Below, in pieces: positions 32,184 to 41,343 of a stretch of 64,000 nucleotides of DNA. A program made the position numbers and the translations under genes. The notes below the pieces were generated by a model. The model was not told the DNA's origin. It made no database searches and was given only the letters and a program-made list of their open reading frames with translations. Source of the DNA: Sporobacter sp963677825. Lineage in GTDB: Bacteria; Bacillota; Clostridia; Oscillospirales; Oscillospiraceae. How positions within the stretch are numbered: position 1 is the first letter of the stretch; each line of letters begins with the position of its first letter. The DNA is taken from positions 62,001-126,000 of the forward strand of contig CAXXEF010000001.1 of NCBI GenBank assembly GCA_963677825.2. The letters are read 5' to 3'.

Positions 32184-32305
32184 CAATATTAAAATTAAAA
32201 TATGGTGATTAGACGTCCGGGGCGCTTGATGAACGCACGCTGTAATCCGCCCAGATAGGCTGTATGGCGTACTAAAAATAAACCGGCTTATACAGGGCTC
32301 CGCGG

Positions 32306-32334
32306 TTGAAATGATGCGGTATCTTCTGTATAAT
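32306..32334 (+). promoter_or_regulatory. Promoter of the SLH glycosidase gene
   Basis: TTGAAA (32306-32311) and TATAAT (32329-32334) are 17 bases apart, 50 bases before the ATG at 32384. It is divergent from the murJ operon promoter. Confidence 0.75.
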
Positions 32335-32383
32335 GCCAATAGATTTATCGCCCGCCGACCGGACGTGTCAAAAGGGGTACATA

Positions 32384-34681
32384 ATGAAAAAATTTATCAG
32401 CGCCGCCGCTGCACTTGTGTTTATGATGACGGTTCTCGCCGTACCGGTCAGTGCCGCCGGCGCTGGCAGCACTGTCTATACGAATACGCGTCAGGTTGCG
32501 GACAACCTGTCCTACACACAGACGATCTCACTCGACGGTGCCGCGCGTCAGGCCGGCTACATGCTTGAACTTGGTACGGACGGCGACGCGTATCCAATCG
32601 TCATGGCCTGCGACACAATCTACGGGCGCCTGACGGTCGGACAAATGGTTACATATGCCGAGCGGATGGGCAATAATGTCCTCGCGGCGGTCAATACGGA
32701 CTTTTTTTCGATGCAAACAGGTGTACCGATCGGCCTCGTCGTTGAAGACGGGGTGTATAAGTCCAGCTCATCCGGGTTTCCGGCTGTCGGCTTTAGGCCG
32801 GATGGCGGCGTCGTGTTTTCCGACGCGCCAGTGGTGACGATCACGCTGGATAATCTCGGCGGTGAGGACGATACGACGAACGCCGGACAGTCCGTCACCG
32901 TACATAACTTTAATAAGTACCGCGCCGATACTGGCGGACTGTATCTGTTCAGCAACGCGTTTTCGACGGTATCGACGCGTACGTCGACGCCGGGCTGGTT
33001 CGTCGTGTTCGACATTGAAGACGGTACGCCAAGGCTGGACGGTACAATGACGCTCACCGTCGCCGAAACGCTCAAGAGCGACGGCGCGATCGAGATTGGT
33101 GAAGGGCAGCTTATCCTCTCTGCGGCCAATGAATGCGGTTACGCAGAAACACTCACGCAATTTAGCCCGGGCGACCGCGTCACGCTGACGACGGCCTGTT
33201 CTGACCCCGCGCTTGCGGATGTTCAGTGGGCGACGGGCGGCGGCGACCTGCTTGTCGATAACGGTGCGGTGGCCGATTCGTCCGGCTGGGACAAGTATAT
33301 TACGGCTAAAAACCCACGCACAGCATTCGGCGTGCGCGCGGACGGTACGATCGTCACCTACGTGTGCGACGGGAACGAATCGACTCATTCCGCCGGCCTG
33401 ACGCTTACGGCGCTGGCGGAACAGATGCGCGCGATGGGGTGTGTTACGGCCATCAACTTCGACGGCGGCGGCTCGTCGGTGATGAGCGTGCGCCAAACAG
33501 GGCTGAGCACCTGCGCCGTGATGAACAAACCGTCCGACGGTACGGCACGCAAATGTGCAACGTATCTGCTGTTCGTGACAGATAAAACGCCCAACGGCCG
33601 CGCCGCGCAGCTCGGCATCGAAAACGACGGCGTCGTTGTGCTGGCCGGATCGTCCGTACCGTTGAGCCTCGTGGCGTCCGACGGCGGCTACAAGCAGACG
33701 AGTGTGCCGGCAGATACGTCGGTTGCGTCGTCAGGCCTCGGGACCGTCTCGGGCGGTGTTTACAAGGCCGGGATGACGCCCGTGATCGATACCATCACCC
33801 TGCGCTCGCCGTCGACAGGTGCTGTCGGCACGGCAACGATCCACGTCGTGTCCGGCCCGACGGCGCTGAACATACGTAACAGCGCCGGTAACGCCATATC
33901 CGGACTGTCAGTCTGGCCGGGTGATACGGTGCAGCTGACGACGGCGATGTCCTATTACGGCCTGCCGATCACCATTGACGATGACGCCGTCACGTTCAGC
34001 GTAACGACCGGCTATGGTACAGTGACGTCGACGGGTGTCTTTACGGCAGCAGGAGAAATCCCGCCGGAAGGATCTGACGATGGACGTATACGTGTTACAG
34101 TCGGCGACAAATCGGCGGAGGTACCCATCAATATAACCGGTTTTTCCGATACTGCCGACCATTGGGCAAAGGATCCCATCCGCAGCCTGTGGGAAATGGG
34201 CATTGTCACCGGTGTGACGGATCATACGTATGAGCCGGAAAGCCCGATCAAGCGCGGCGACTTCGTCTTGATGCTCTACCGTGCCGCCGGCAAGCCGGCC
34301 GCTGCGGACGCTGCGACATTTACGGATGTCTTGACAGGCGATTATTACGAGGCCGCCATCGCGTGGGCCGAGTCGAACAATATCGCGACCGGCGACGGTA
34401 CGGGGCTGTTTCGTCCGCAGGATAATCTGACGCGCGAGCAGGCGTTTGCGCTTGTCTACCGTGCGCTGGCTGCGCTGGGCATTACAAAGCCGGACGTCGA
34501 CGACGACTGCCTGGGCAGCTTTGCCGACGCGGCGCTACTATCGGATTACGCCTTTGAGCCGACGGCGGCGCTCGTCACGATGGGGATAGTCGACGGTTCA
34601 GGCAACAGGCTCAATCCAAGCGGCGAGATCACGCGTGCACAAATGGCGAAGCTTCTTTACTTTACGATTATATCGGCGTAA
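32384..34681 (+). CDS. Secreted SLH protein with phosphodiester glycosidase (NAGPA-type) domain
   Basis: A 765-residue exported protein. The signal peptide spans residues 1-25 (MKKFISAAAALVFMM ending VSAAG). About 50-400 is a phosphodiester glycosidase domain related to the human uncovering enzyme NAGPA: AAVNTDFFSMQTGVPIG near 105, NPRTAFGVRADGTI near 315 and NFDGGGSSVM near 360. About 420-585 are beta/Ig-like segments. About 590-765 are three SLH repeats (ADHWAKDPIRSLWEMGI, TFTDVLTGDYYEAAI, TREQAFALVY). It likely trims glycan phosphodiesters at the cell surface while bound to pyruvylated wall polymer. AAAAGGGG precedes the ATG at 32384. Confidence 0.9.
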   Translation: MKKFISAAAALVFMMTVLAVPVSAAGAGSTVYTNTRQVADNLSYTQTISLDGAARQAGYMLELGTDGDAYPIVMACDTIYGRLTVGQMVTYAERMGNNVLAAVNTDFFSMQTGVPIGLVVEDGVYKSSSSGFPAVGFRPDGGVVFSDAPVVTITLDNLGGEDDTTNAGQSVTVHNFNKYRADTGGLYLFSNAFSTVSTRTSTPGWFVVFDIEDGTPRLDGTMTLTVAETLKSDGAIEIGEGQLILSAANECGYAETLTQFSPGDRVTLTTACSDPALADVQWATGGGDLLVDNGAVADSSGWDKYITAKNPRTAFGVRADGTIVTYVCDGNESTHSAGLTLTALAEQMRAMGCVTAINFDGGGSSVMSVRQTGLSTCAVMNKPSDGTARKCATYLLFVTDKTPNGRAAQLGIENDGVVVLAGSSVPLSLVASDGGYKQTSVPADTSVASSGLGTVSGGVYKAGMTPVIDTITLRSPSTGAVGTATIHVVSGPTALNIRNSAGNAISGLSVWPGDTVQLTTAMSYYGLPITIDDDAVTFSVTTGYGTVTSTGVFTAAGEIPPEGSDDGRIRVTVGDKSAEVPINITGFSDTADHWAKDPIRSLWEMGIVTGVTDHTYEPESPIKRGDFVLMLYRAAGKPAAADAATFTDVLTGDYYEAAIAWAESNNIATGDGTGLFRPQDNLTREQAFALVYRALAALGITKPDVDDDCLGSFADAALLSDYAFEPTAALVTMGIVDGSGNRLNPSGEITRAQMAKLLYFTIISA

Positions 34682-34697
34682 CGATTATATCGGCGTA
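34664..34697 (+). repeat. 17-bp tandem duplication across a stop codon
   Basis: ACGATTATATCGGCGTA occurs twice in direct succession (34664-34680 and 34681-34697). The stop codon TAA (34679-34681) straddles the junction, so the second unit lies just outside the SLH gene and leaves the protein unchanged. Confidence 0.95.
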
Positions 34698-34763
34698 AGT
34701 ACGTAAAATCAGGATACAATGATGGAAGTGTCGATACACTTCAGAAATATGAGGAATATACCT

Positions 34764-36029
34764 ATGTTCGTGGATAAAGCAACAATTAAGATCAAGGCCG
34801 GCTCCGGCGGAAACGGCGCCGTGTCGTTTCATCGGGAGAAATATGTACCGGCCGGCGGACCCGACGGCGGCGACGGCGGGCGCGGCGGCGACGTTGTGCT
34901 GTGCGTGGACGCGCACCAGTCGACGCTGATGGACTTTCGCTACAAGCGTAAATACGCCGCCGAAAACGGCGGCGACGGCAGCGGACGGTTACGTACCGGC
35001 AAAGACGGCAAGGATCTCGTCATTCGTGTGCCCAACGGCACGCTTGTGCGCGACAAGGCCTCCGGCGCGGTCATCAAGGACATGACAAACATCGAAACTT
35101 ATGTGGTCGCGCGCGGCGGCAACGGCGGCTGGGGCAACAAACACTTTGCCACGCCCACGCGTCAGGCGCCGCGCTTTGCCAAAAGCGGCTTGCGCGGTGA
35201 AGAAAAAGAACTCGTCTTAGAGCTTAAACTCTTAGCCGACGTCGGGCTTGTCGGATACCCCAATGTAGGTAAATCGACGCTCTTATCCGTCGTATCCAAG
35301 GCGCACCCGAAAATCGCCGACTATCATTTTACAACGCTCTTCCCGAATCTCGGTGTCGTCTATGCCGGAGAAGGCGTCTCGTTCGTGCTCGCCGACATTC
35401 CGGGCATCATCGAGGGCGCGTCGGAGGGGGCGGGGCTCGGCCACGACTTCCTGCGCCATATCGATCGCTGCCGGCTGCTGATCCACATCGTCGACGTGTC
35501 GGGCAGCGAGGGGCGCGACCCGATCGAGGACTTTGAAAAAATTAATCAGGAACTGGCCGACTACAGCCCGGCGCTCGCCGAGCGGCCGATGCTGGTCGCC
35601 GCTAATAAGATCGACATTGCCGACCCGGAGCAGTTGGAAAAGTTCCGTGCGTTTATTAAGGGGAAAGGCCTCGAGCTGTTTGAAATCTCCGCTGCAACAC
35701 AGAAGGGCGTCCGTGATTTAACAAATGCCGCCGCGGCGAAACTGGCAAAGCTGCCGCCGGTCGTCGTGTACGAGCCGGAATACATCGAGCCGGTGATCGT
35801 CGAGTCGCCGGACGATCTCGTGATCACCGAGGACGACGGCGTCTGGACGGTCGAGGGCGCGTGGATGGAACATCTCGTACGCAATGTTAATTTCACCGAC
35901 ACCGAGTCGCTCGCGTTTTTCGACCGCACGATGCGCGCGGCCGGCATCTTTGAGCGTATGGAAGAAATGGGCATCAAGGAAGGCGACACAGTGAGCCTCT
36001 ATAACCTCGATTTTGAGTACAAGAAGTAA
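34764..36029 (+). CDS. obgE: Obg-family ribosome-associated GTPase
   Basis: A 421-residue GTPase. The Gly-rich Obg fold spans 1-157 (KAGSGGNGAVSFHREKYVP, GGPDGGDGGRGGDV). The G domain follows, with G1 VGYPNVGKST near 167, G3 DIPGIIEGASEGAGLGHDFL near 213 and G4 NKID near 284. The C-terminal OCT domain starts near 345. Obg acts in 50S assembly and stress and sporulation control. GAGG lies 9 bases before the ATG at 34764. An upstream ATG at 34719-34722 would add a non-homologous extension. It heads the plus-strand group to 40877. Confidence 0.97.
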   Translation: MFVDKATIKIKAGSGGNGAVSFHREKYVPAGGPDGGDGGRGGDVVLCVDAHQSTLMDFRYKRKYAAENGGDGSGRLRTGKDGKDLVIRVPNGTLVRDKASGAVIKDMTNIETYVVARGGNGGWGNKHFATPTRQAPRFAKSGLRGEEKELVLELKLLADVGLVGYPNVGKSTLLSVVSKAHPKIADYHFTTLFPNLGVVYAGEGVSFVLADIPGIIEGASEGAGLGHDFLRHIDRCRLLIHIVDVSGSEGRDPIEDFEKINQELADYSPALAERPMLVAANKIDIADPEQLEKFRAFIKGKGLELFEISAATQKGVRDLTNAAAAKLAKLPPVVVYEPEYIEPVIVESPDDLVITEDDGVWTVEGAWMEHLVRNVNFTDTESLAFFDRTMRAAGIFERMEEMGIKEGDTVSLYNLDFEYKK

Positions 36030-36074
36030 TCAAATGACGCATAAATTAGCCGATGGTGCAAAGGAGGCGGGGGA

Positions 36075-36494
36075 ATGACCACATTTTCTAAAGAACATAT
36101 CAGTCCGGATGGACTTTTTAAATCGCCGGCCTTCAGTCAGGCGGTAACCGTGCGCGGTAGTGCCAAGACGATTTATATTGGCGGCCAGAATGCCGTTAAT
36201 GCGCAGGGCAGCCTTGTCGGCAGCGGCGACGCGGCGGCACAAACACGGCAGGTGCTTGAAAATATCAAAACGATACTGACATCGCAAGGCGCGACGTTTG
36301 ACGACGTGGTGAAGCTGAACATCCATCTAGCGCCGGGCGTTGACCCGCGCGACGGATTCGGCGCGTTCCGAGAGGTTGTCGGCGAGACAGCACAGCCGCC
36401 GCTTGTTACGGTGGTTTTTGTCGCGGGACTTGCCAATCCTGAGTATCTTGTCGAGATCGACGGTGTTGCAGTTGTCGCGGATGCAGACGCCTAG
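36075..36494 (+). CDS. Rid-family (YjgF/YER057c) protein lacking the RidA arginine
   Basis: A 139-residue protein with the chorismate-mutase-like Rid fold: IYIGGQNAVNAQGSLVG near 35, AQTRQVLENIKTIL near 60 and DDVVKLNIHLAPG near 77. At the position of the catalytic Arg105 of E. coli RidA this protein has a hydrophobic stretch (PPLVTVVFVAGL), so the archetypal 2-aminoacrylate deaminase activity is doubtful and it belongs to another Rid subgroup. AAAGGAGG precedes the ATG. It lies just before a PLP aminotransferase, an association often seen for Rid proteins, although a promoter separates them. Confidence 0.85.
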   Translation: MTTFSKEHISPDGLFKSPAFSQAVTVRGSAKTIYIGGQNAVNAQGSLVGSGDAAAQTRQVLENIKTILTSQGATFDDVVKLNIHLAPGVDPRDGFGAFREVVGETAQPPLVTVVFVAGLANPEYLVEIDGVAVVADADA

Positions 36495-36504
36495 GCACGA
36501 CCGA

Positions 36505-36534
36505 TTGTTGTTTTCAAATTCGCCGATATATGAT
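36505..36534 (+). promoter_or_regulatory. Aminotransferase promoter
   Basis: TTGTTG (36505-36510) and TATGAT (36529-36534) are 18 bases apart, 47 bases before the ATG at 36581. Confidence 0.5.
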
Positions 36535-36580
36535 AAAATACCGCGGCGGAACATAAGTCCGCCGGAGGGAGACGGTATTG

Positions 36581-37768
36581 ATGATATCTGACAAAATGAA
36601 GAAGCTTGCAGCCAACAACAGCGCCATCCGCGCGATGTTTGAAGAAGGCAAGAAGATGGCCGAGCAGTACGGGCGTGAAAACGTTTTCGATTTCAGCCTT
36701 GGCAATCCGAATTTTCCGGCACCGGACGCCGTTAAAAAGGCCGCCGTGGATATCCTCAGTACCATGGATGCGACGACCGTACACGGCTATATGTCCAACG
36801 GCGGTTTCGAGTCGGTGCGTGAAGCCGTCGCCGCGTCGCTGAACAAGCGGTTCGACACAGCTTTTGGCGTGAATAATATCGTCATGTCTGTTGGCGCCGC
36901 AGGCGGACTGAACGTCGTGCTCAAGACGCTGCTCAATCCCGACGACGAGGTTGTCGTGCTCGCACCGTATTTTGTTGACTACGGCAATTATGTCGCCAAT
37001 TATGACGGTAAGCTTGTCGTCGTACCGGCCGATACGAACAGCTTTCAGCCCGATCCGGACAAACTCGCCGAAGCCATCACGGCAAAGACGAAGGTTGTCA
37101 TTCTCAACTCGCCGAACAACCCGACAGGCGTCGTGTATTCGGCCGAGTCGATCCGTCAGATGGCGGCGGTGCTCGACGACAAGCAGAAGGAATACGGCAC
37201 ATCGATTTTCATCGTGTCGGACGAGCCGTACCGTGAGCTTGCGTACGACGGCGTTGAGGTCCCGTACTTAACGAAATTCTATAATAACACGCTGGTGTGC
37301 TACTCGTGGTCGAAGTCGCTGTCGCTGCCCGGCGAGCGGATCGGCTACGTCGTCGTACCAAACGAGATCGACGACTATCAGCTTGTGTTTGACGCGGTCT
37401 GCATCGCCACGCGCGTGTGCGGCTTCGTCAACGCGCCAAGCCTTCAGCAGCTGATTGCCGCGCGCTGTCTTGACGAAACAACAGACATCGCCAAATACGA
37501 CATCAACCGCAAGCTCCTGTACAACGGGCTGTCCGATCTCGGCTTTTCGTGTGTGTATCCGCAGGGCGCGTTTTACATGTGGATGCGTACACCCGAGGAC
37601 GATAAAGACTTCGTCAAGGCGGCTAAAAAGCATAACATCCTGATCGTACCCGGCACCTCGTTTGGCTGCCGCGGCTATGTGCGCATCGCGTACTGCGTGA
37701 CAAAGGAAACGATCGAGCGGTCGCTCCCGGCGTTCCGCAAGCTTGCCGAGGACTACGGCCTGGTTTAA
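36581..37768 (+). CDS. PLP-dependent aminotransferase, class I/II
   Basis: A 395-residue fold-type I aminotransferase. FSLGNPNFPAPDAV near 37-50, NSPNNPTGVVYS near 170-181 (conserved Asn), SDEPYRELAYDG near 210, the PLP lysine in CYSWSKSLSLPGERIGY near 240, and a C-terminal Arg in GYVRIAYC. It resembles aspartate-type transaminases of Firmicutes; the amino donor cannot be set by eye. The ATG at 36581 is preferred over a TTG directly before it. It ends 68 bases before trpS. Confidence 0.92.
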   Translation: MISDKMKKLAANNSAIRAMFEEGKKMAEQYGRENVFDFSLGNPNFPAPDAVKKAAVDILSTMDATTVHGYMSNGGFESVREAVAASLNKRFDTAFGVNNIVMSVGAAGGLNVVLKTLLNPDDEVVVLAPYFVDYGNYVANYDGKLVVVPADTNSFQPDPDKLAEAITAKTKVVILNSPNNPTGVVYSAESIRQMAAVLDDKQKEYGTSIFIVSDEPYRELAYDGVEVPYLTKFYNNTLVCYSWSKSLSLPGERIGYVVVPNEIDDYQLVFDAVCIATRVCGFVNAPSLQQLIAARCLDETTDIAKYDINRKLLYNGLSDLGFSCVYPQGAFYMWMRTPEDDKDFVKAAKKHNILIVPGTSFGCRGYVRIAYCVTKETIERSLPAFRKLAEDYGLV

Positions 37769-37836
37769 GTTTTAGGAGTATCCGATACACGGTGTGCTCA
37801 ATTGAGTAAAAAGTAAACAGCAAGGATTTGATTTCC

Positions 37837-38841
37837 ATGGACGATAAAAAAAAGATACTTTCCGGCATTAAGCCCAGCGGCGCACTGACGCTCGGGTCTT
37901 ATATCGGTGCGATTAAAAACTGGGTGGCGCTGTCGGACACTTATGAGTGCTACTACATGATGGCCGACCTGCACGCGATCACCGTCCGGCAGGAGCCGGC
38001 GGTGCTGCGCCGCACAACGCTGGAGCAGATTGCGCAGTACATCGCTTGCGGCCTCGATCCGGACAAAAACGTCATTTTCATTCAGAGTCAAGTATCTGCA
38101 CATGCAGAGCTGGCGTGGGTGCTTAATTGTTATACCATGTTTGGTGAGCTGAGCCGTATGACACAGTTTAAAGACAAATCGCAGAAAAACGCCGACAACA
38201 TCAACGCAGGGCTGTTTACATACCCGGCGCTGATGGCCGCCGATATTCTGCTCTATCAGGCCGACCTCGTGCCGGTCGGCGACGACCAGAAGCAGCATGT
38301 CGAGATAACACGCGACATTGCCGGCCGCTTCAACGGTATTTACGGTGATGTTTTCACGATCCCCGAGCCGTTCATCCCGGAGGTCGGCGCTCGCATCATG
38401 AGTCTACAGGAGCCGACGAACAAGATGTCGAAGTCCGAGCAGGACAAGGGCGGCAGTATTTGTCTCATGGATAGACCTGAAGATATCATGCGTGCGTTCA
38501 AGCGCGCCGTTACCGACAGCGGCACGCAAGTGCGGTACGACGTCAAAGAAAAGCCCGGTGTGTCCAATCTGATGCAGATTTACGCCGTCGCGACGGGGCG
38601 AAGCTTCGCGCAGATTGAAAGCGAATTCGCCGGCAAGGGTTACGGCGAATTCAAAGCCGCGGTCGGCGAAGCCGTCGTTGAGCTGTTACGCCCGATACGC
38701 GAGAGCGCCGAGCAGATGCTCTCCGACAAAGCATACCTGGAAAAAGTCTACACAGACGGGGCGCAAAAAGCCGCTGCCGCTGCGTATAAGACGCTTAGAA
38801 AGGTTTATAAAAAGGTCGGGTTTGTACCGAGAGCCCGATAG
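37837..38841 (+). CDS. trpS: Tryptophan--tRNA ligase
   Basis: A 334-residue class I synthetase of standard length. The N-terminal SGIKPSGALTLGSYIGAI includes the HIGH-like signature, AGLFTYPALMAADILLYQ is a core segment, and KMSKSE near 195 is the KMSKS loop. It charges tRNA-Trp. AAGGA lies 10 bases before the ATG at 37837. No T-box element fits in the 68-base gap upstream, so it is probably expressed with the aminotransferase or constitutively. Confidence 0.96.
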   Translation: MDDKKKILSGIKPSGALTLGSYIGAIKNWVALSDTYECYYMMADLHAITVRQEPAVLRRTTLEQIAQYIACGLDPDKNVIFIQSQVSAHAELAWVLNCYTMFGELSRMTQFKDKSQKNADNINAGLFTYPALMAADILLYQADLVPVGDDQKQHVEITRDIAGRFNGIYGDVFTIPEPFIPEVGARIMSLQEPTNKMSKSEQDKGGSICLMDRPEDIMRAFKRAVTDSGTQVRYDVKEKPGVSNLMQIYAVATGRSFAQIESEFAGKGYGEFKAAVGEAVVELLRPIRESAEQMLSDKAYLEKVYTDGAQKAAAAAYKTLRKVYKKVGFVPRAR

Positions 38842-38895
38842 CAAACGATCGGCTGCCCGGGGTATTTCCGCGGCAGCCGTCCTGTGGAGCTAAGT

Positions 38896-40092
38896 ATGCT
38901 AAATAATGAGTATTTACCGGTAATATTTGCGCTTGCAGCGGCGCTCGTCATCAGCTTCGCCGCGACACCGATCGTCAAAATGTTTGCCAATCGGGTCGGG
39001 GCAATTGACGTGCCTAAAGATGATCGGCGTATGCACTCCCAGCCGATCCCGCGCTTGGGCGGTCTGGCGATTTTCATGGGGTTTTTATTCAGCGTTGTGC
39101 TTTTTCTCCCGGATATCAGCCGTGAAGTACAGGGTATTTTACTCGGCGCCGTCGTCATCGTAATCCTCGGGGCGATCGATGATATTGTTCCGCTGCCCGC
39201 GCTCGTTAAGTTCGTCGTGCAAATCGGTGCGGCGCTCATCGCCGTGTATCACGGCGTCGTCATCAATATATTATCCAACCCCGTCATCTGGAGTGCGTCC
39301 GACTACCTGATTTTCGGGGGATTTTCTGTGCCCATCACCGTTTTGTGGATTGTCGCGATTACCAATTCCGTCAACCTGATTGACGGGCTGGACGGGCTGG
39401 CCGCCGGTGTTTCGACGATCTCGTCGTTTACGATGCTGATTATCTCGCTGCTCGTCTCCGACACCAACGTCGCGATCATGATGGCGGCGCTGGCCGGATC
39501 GTGCATCGGCTTTCTGCCGTACAACCGTAACCCCGCAAAAATCTTCATGGGGGACACGGGCGCGCTGCTGCTCGGTTACGTGCTGGCGACGGTATCGATC
39601 ATGGGTCTGTTTAAAATGTACGCCGTTATCTCATTCGCGGTGCCGTTTCTTGTCGTCGGTTTGCCGCTATTCGATACGGCGTTTGCGTTTTTACGCCGAC
39701 TGCTCAGCGGCAAGAACCCGATGCATCCCGACCGGGGGCATTTCCATCATCGGCTGATTGACATGGGCTTCAACCAGAAGCAGGCCGTCGCTATTGCGTA
39801 TGCAATCAGCGGTATTCTGGGCCTGACCGCCGTTGTCATCACCACAAACGGCGAGATGCGTGCCATCATTCTTGTGTCAGCCGTATTTGTTGCCGGTGTC
39901 ATCGTTGCGATTATTTCGCGCGTCTCTGACGATAAAAAAACGCCGGACACACCGGCCAAAGACGAAGAAAGTTCAAACAGCGAGGACGACGGTCAGGCGC
40001 CGGCAGAGCCGCCGGTAGATCAACCGTCGGATAAGCCGTATGATGCACCGTCGGATAAGCCGAGTGACGCACAGCCGAAGGATCCGTCGTGA
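38896..40092 (+). CDS. TagO/WecA-type undecaprenyl-phosphate sugar-1-phosphate transferase
   Basis: A 398-residue polyprenol-phosphate transferase of the MraY superfamily with about 10-11 membrane helices. GAIDDIVPLP near 92, NLIDGLDGLAAG near 158, FMGDTGALLLGY near 215 and PDRGHFHHRL near 275 (the HxH motif of the TagO/WecA branch) are catalytic loops. It starts wall polymer synthesis by linking a HexNAc-1-P to undecaprenyl phosphate, likely upstream of the pathway served by the CsaB operon. The last 45 residues are a charged, Pro-rich tail with PSDKP repeats, not part of the enzyme fold. GGAG lies 6 bases before the ATG at 38896. Confidence 0.92.
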   Translation: MLNNEYLPVIFALAAALVISFAATPIVKMFANRVGAIDVPKDDRRMHSQPIPRLGGLAIFMGFLFSVVLFLPDISREVQGILLGAVVIVILGAIDDIVPLPALVKFVVQIGAALIAVYHGVVINILSNPVIWSASDYLIFGGFSVPITVLWIVAITNSVNLIDGLDGLAAGVSTISSFTMLIISLLVSDTNVAIMMAALAGSCIGFLPYNRNPAKIFMGDTGALLLGYVLATVSIMGLFKMYAVISFAVPFLVVGLPLFDTAFAFLRRLLSGKNPMHPDRGHFHHRLIDMGFNQKQAVAIAYAISGILGLTAVVITTNGEMRAIILVSAVFVAGVIVAIISRVSDDKKTPDTPAKDEESSNSEDDGQAPAEPPVDQPSDKPYDAPSDKPSDAQPKDPS

Positions 40093-40877
40093 GCACAGCG
40101 CGTTTACGTCTGATCGTATTGATCGGCGCGGGGCTGATTGTCCTGACAGTCGCCGTTGGTCTGGTGCTGCGCTATGCGCTGCGTGAGACAATCGAGGTGC
40201 CGCTGCCTACGACAAGTGCGTCCGCACCGTCGGGCGGGCAAAGCCCCAGTACGTCGGCAGACGGCGGACTTGTCCAAGTTGAGGTCACAACCGACACCGT
40301 GCAGGATGTCATCGCCAGGACACTATACCGACCGATGAGCTATTCGCGTACGATACATATCGAAAGCTTTTTTGACAGCGGTTCCGCCGCCTATACGATC
40401 ACTGCTGCCGTGTTGGACGGCGCCAAGTCCTTTGTGATTGACGCCGCAGACGAAACGAAGCATGTCGTTATGACCAGCGAAGAGATTTATATCTGGTACG
40501 CCGGTGACGATGATTATTACACCGTAAGTGGTATGGCGTCTGACGGTACGCCGCGCAATGCCGACGAATACCAGATGATACTGACCTACGAGGACGTGCT
40601 GGCGCTTAAAACAGCAGATATCCTCGATGCCGCTTACGAAGAATATGACGGTGAAAACTGCATCAAGGTGACCTATGAATCCGAGTATTTCAAATACCGG
40701 ACGACATGCTATATTTCAATTGTGAGCGGGCTGTTAACAGGCGCCGAGCAATACGACGGCGATACGCTTGTGTACCGGATGACAGTGTCGGACTATACGG
40801 CCGAGCTGCCGGAAATCGCCGCGTTCACGTTGCCGGATGGGCTAAACGTCCTCGGGACCGACCAGGACACACCTTAA
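40089..40877 (+). CDS. Membrane-anchored protein of unknown function
   Basis: A 262-residue protein starting at a GTG that overlaps the TagO-like stop (GTGA), so translation is coupled. A single N-terminal membrane helix (LIVLIGAGLIVLTVAVGLVL) is followed by a Ser/Pro/Gly-rich linker and an external domain of about 200 residues rich in beta strands and Tyr (DDYYTVSG, YKYRTTCYIS-like segments). No family was recognised. Coupling to the TagO-like enzyme suggests a cell-envelope role. Confidence 0.75.
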   Translation: MSTARLRLIVLIGAGLIVLTVAVGLVLRYALRETIEVPLPTTSASAPSGGQSPSTSADGGLVQVEVTTDTVQDVIARTLYRPMSYSRTIHIESFFDSGSAAYTITAAVLDGAKSFVIDAADETKHVVMTSEEIYIWYAGDDDYYTVSGMASDGTPRNADEYQMILTYEDVLALKTADILDAAYEEYDGENCIKVTYESEYFKYRTTCYISIVSGLLTGAEQYDGDTLVYRMTVSDYTAELPEIAAFTLPDGLNVLGTDQDTP

Positions 40878-40887
40878 AAGACCGGCA

Positions 40888-41343
40888 CTAGCGGTCCTGG
40901 AAAATTCCGTAGGCAATTACAGCCAGAATAATGAGGAATTCCTCGTCTCCGCTTTCGATAAAGAAGAAAAACAGCAGTAAAAACAGCAGCAGGTCGCCGA
41001 CGTCGAGCCCGAACGGCAAATTGTCAAACAGGCCGCCGAGCCCCTTGAGGCTGTTTTTTAGTCCGCTACCCAGCCCACCACCAAGCCCGCCGGGGAACAA
41101 TCCCTTTAAGCCGCCGCCGCGCCCGCCGAAAAGATTGCCGAGGCTACCAAGTCCGCTGAGACCGCCAAGTCCACTGAGGCCGCCGAGCCCGCCTGAACCA
41201 CTGCTCGGTATCGACGGCGCAGGGGGCGGTGCCGGTGGAGGAGACGGCTCGTGAAACGGGCGGCCGCCATATGGTCGCGTTTGTTCCGGCGCGTCATCCA
41301 CCCGCGTATACTGTCCTGTGTTACCGATGTAACGATTATACAT
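40888..41343 (-). CDS. Gly-rich small protein with hydrophobic C-terminus
   Basis: A 151-residue protein starting MYNRYIGNTGQYTRV. A Pro-rich segment (PSPPPAPPPAP) is followed by a long Gly/Leu repeat region (GGLGGLSGLGGLSGLGSLG) and then a C-terminal membrane-like stretch (GDLLLFLLLFFFF, EEFLIILAVIAYG). The ATG at 41343 overlaps the stop of the preceding gene by 8 bases. The MYNRYI start and acidic LLLLxxxGDEE end recur in uncharacterised clostridial proteins, but no function is known to me. It is last in a three-gene minus-strand set. Confidence 0.7.
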   Translation of the reverse strand: MYNRYIGNTGQYTRVDDAPEQTRPYGGRPFHEPSPPPAPPPAPSIPSSGSGGLGGLSGLGGLSGLGSLGNLFGGRGGGLKGLFPGGLGGGLGSGLKNSLKGLGGLFDNLPFGLDVGDLLLFLLLFFFFIESGDEEFLIILAVIAYGIFQDR

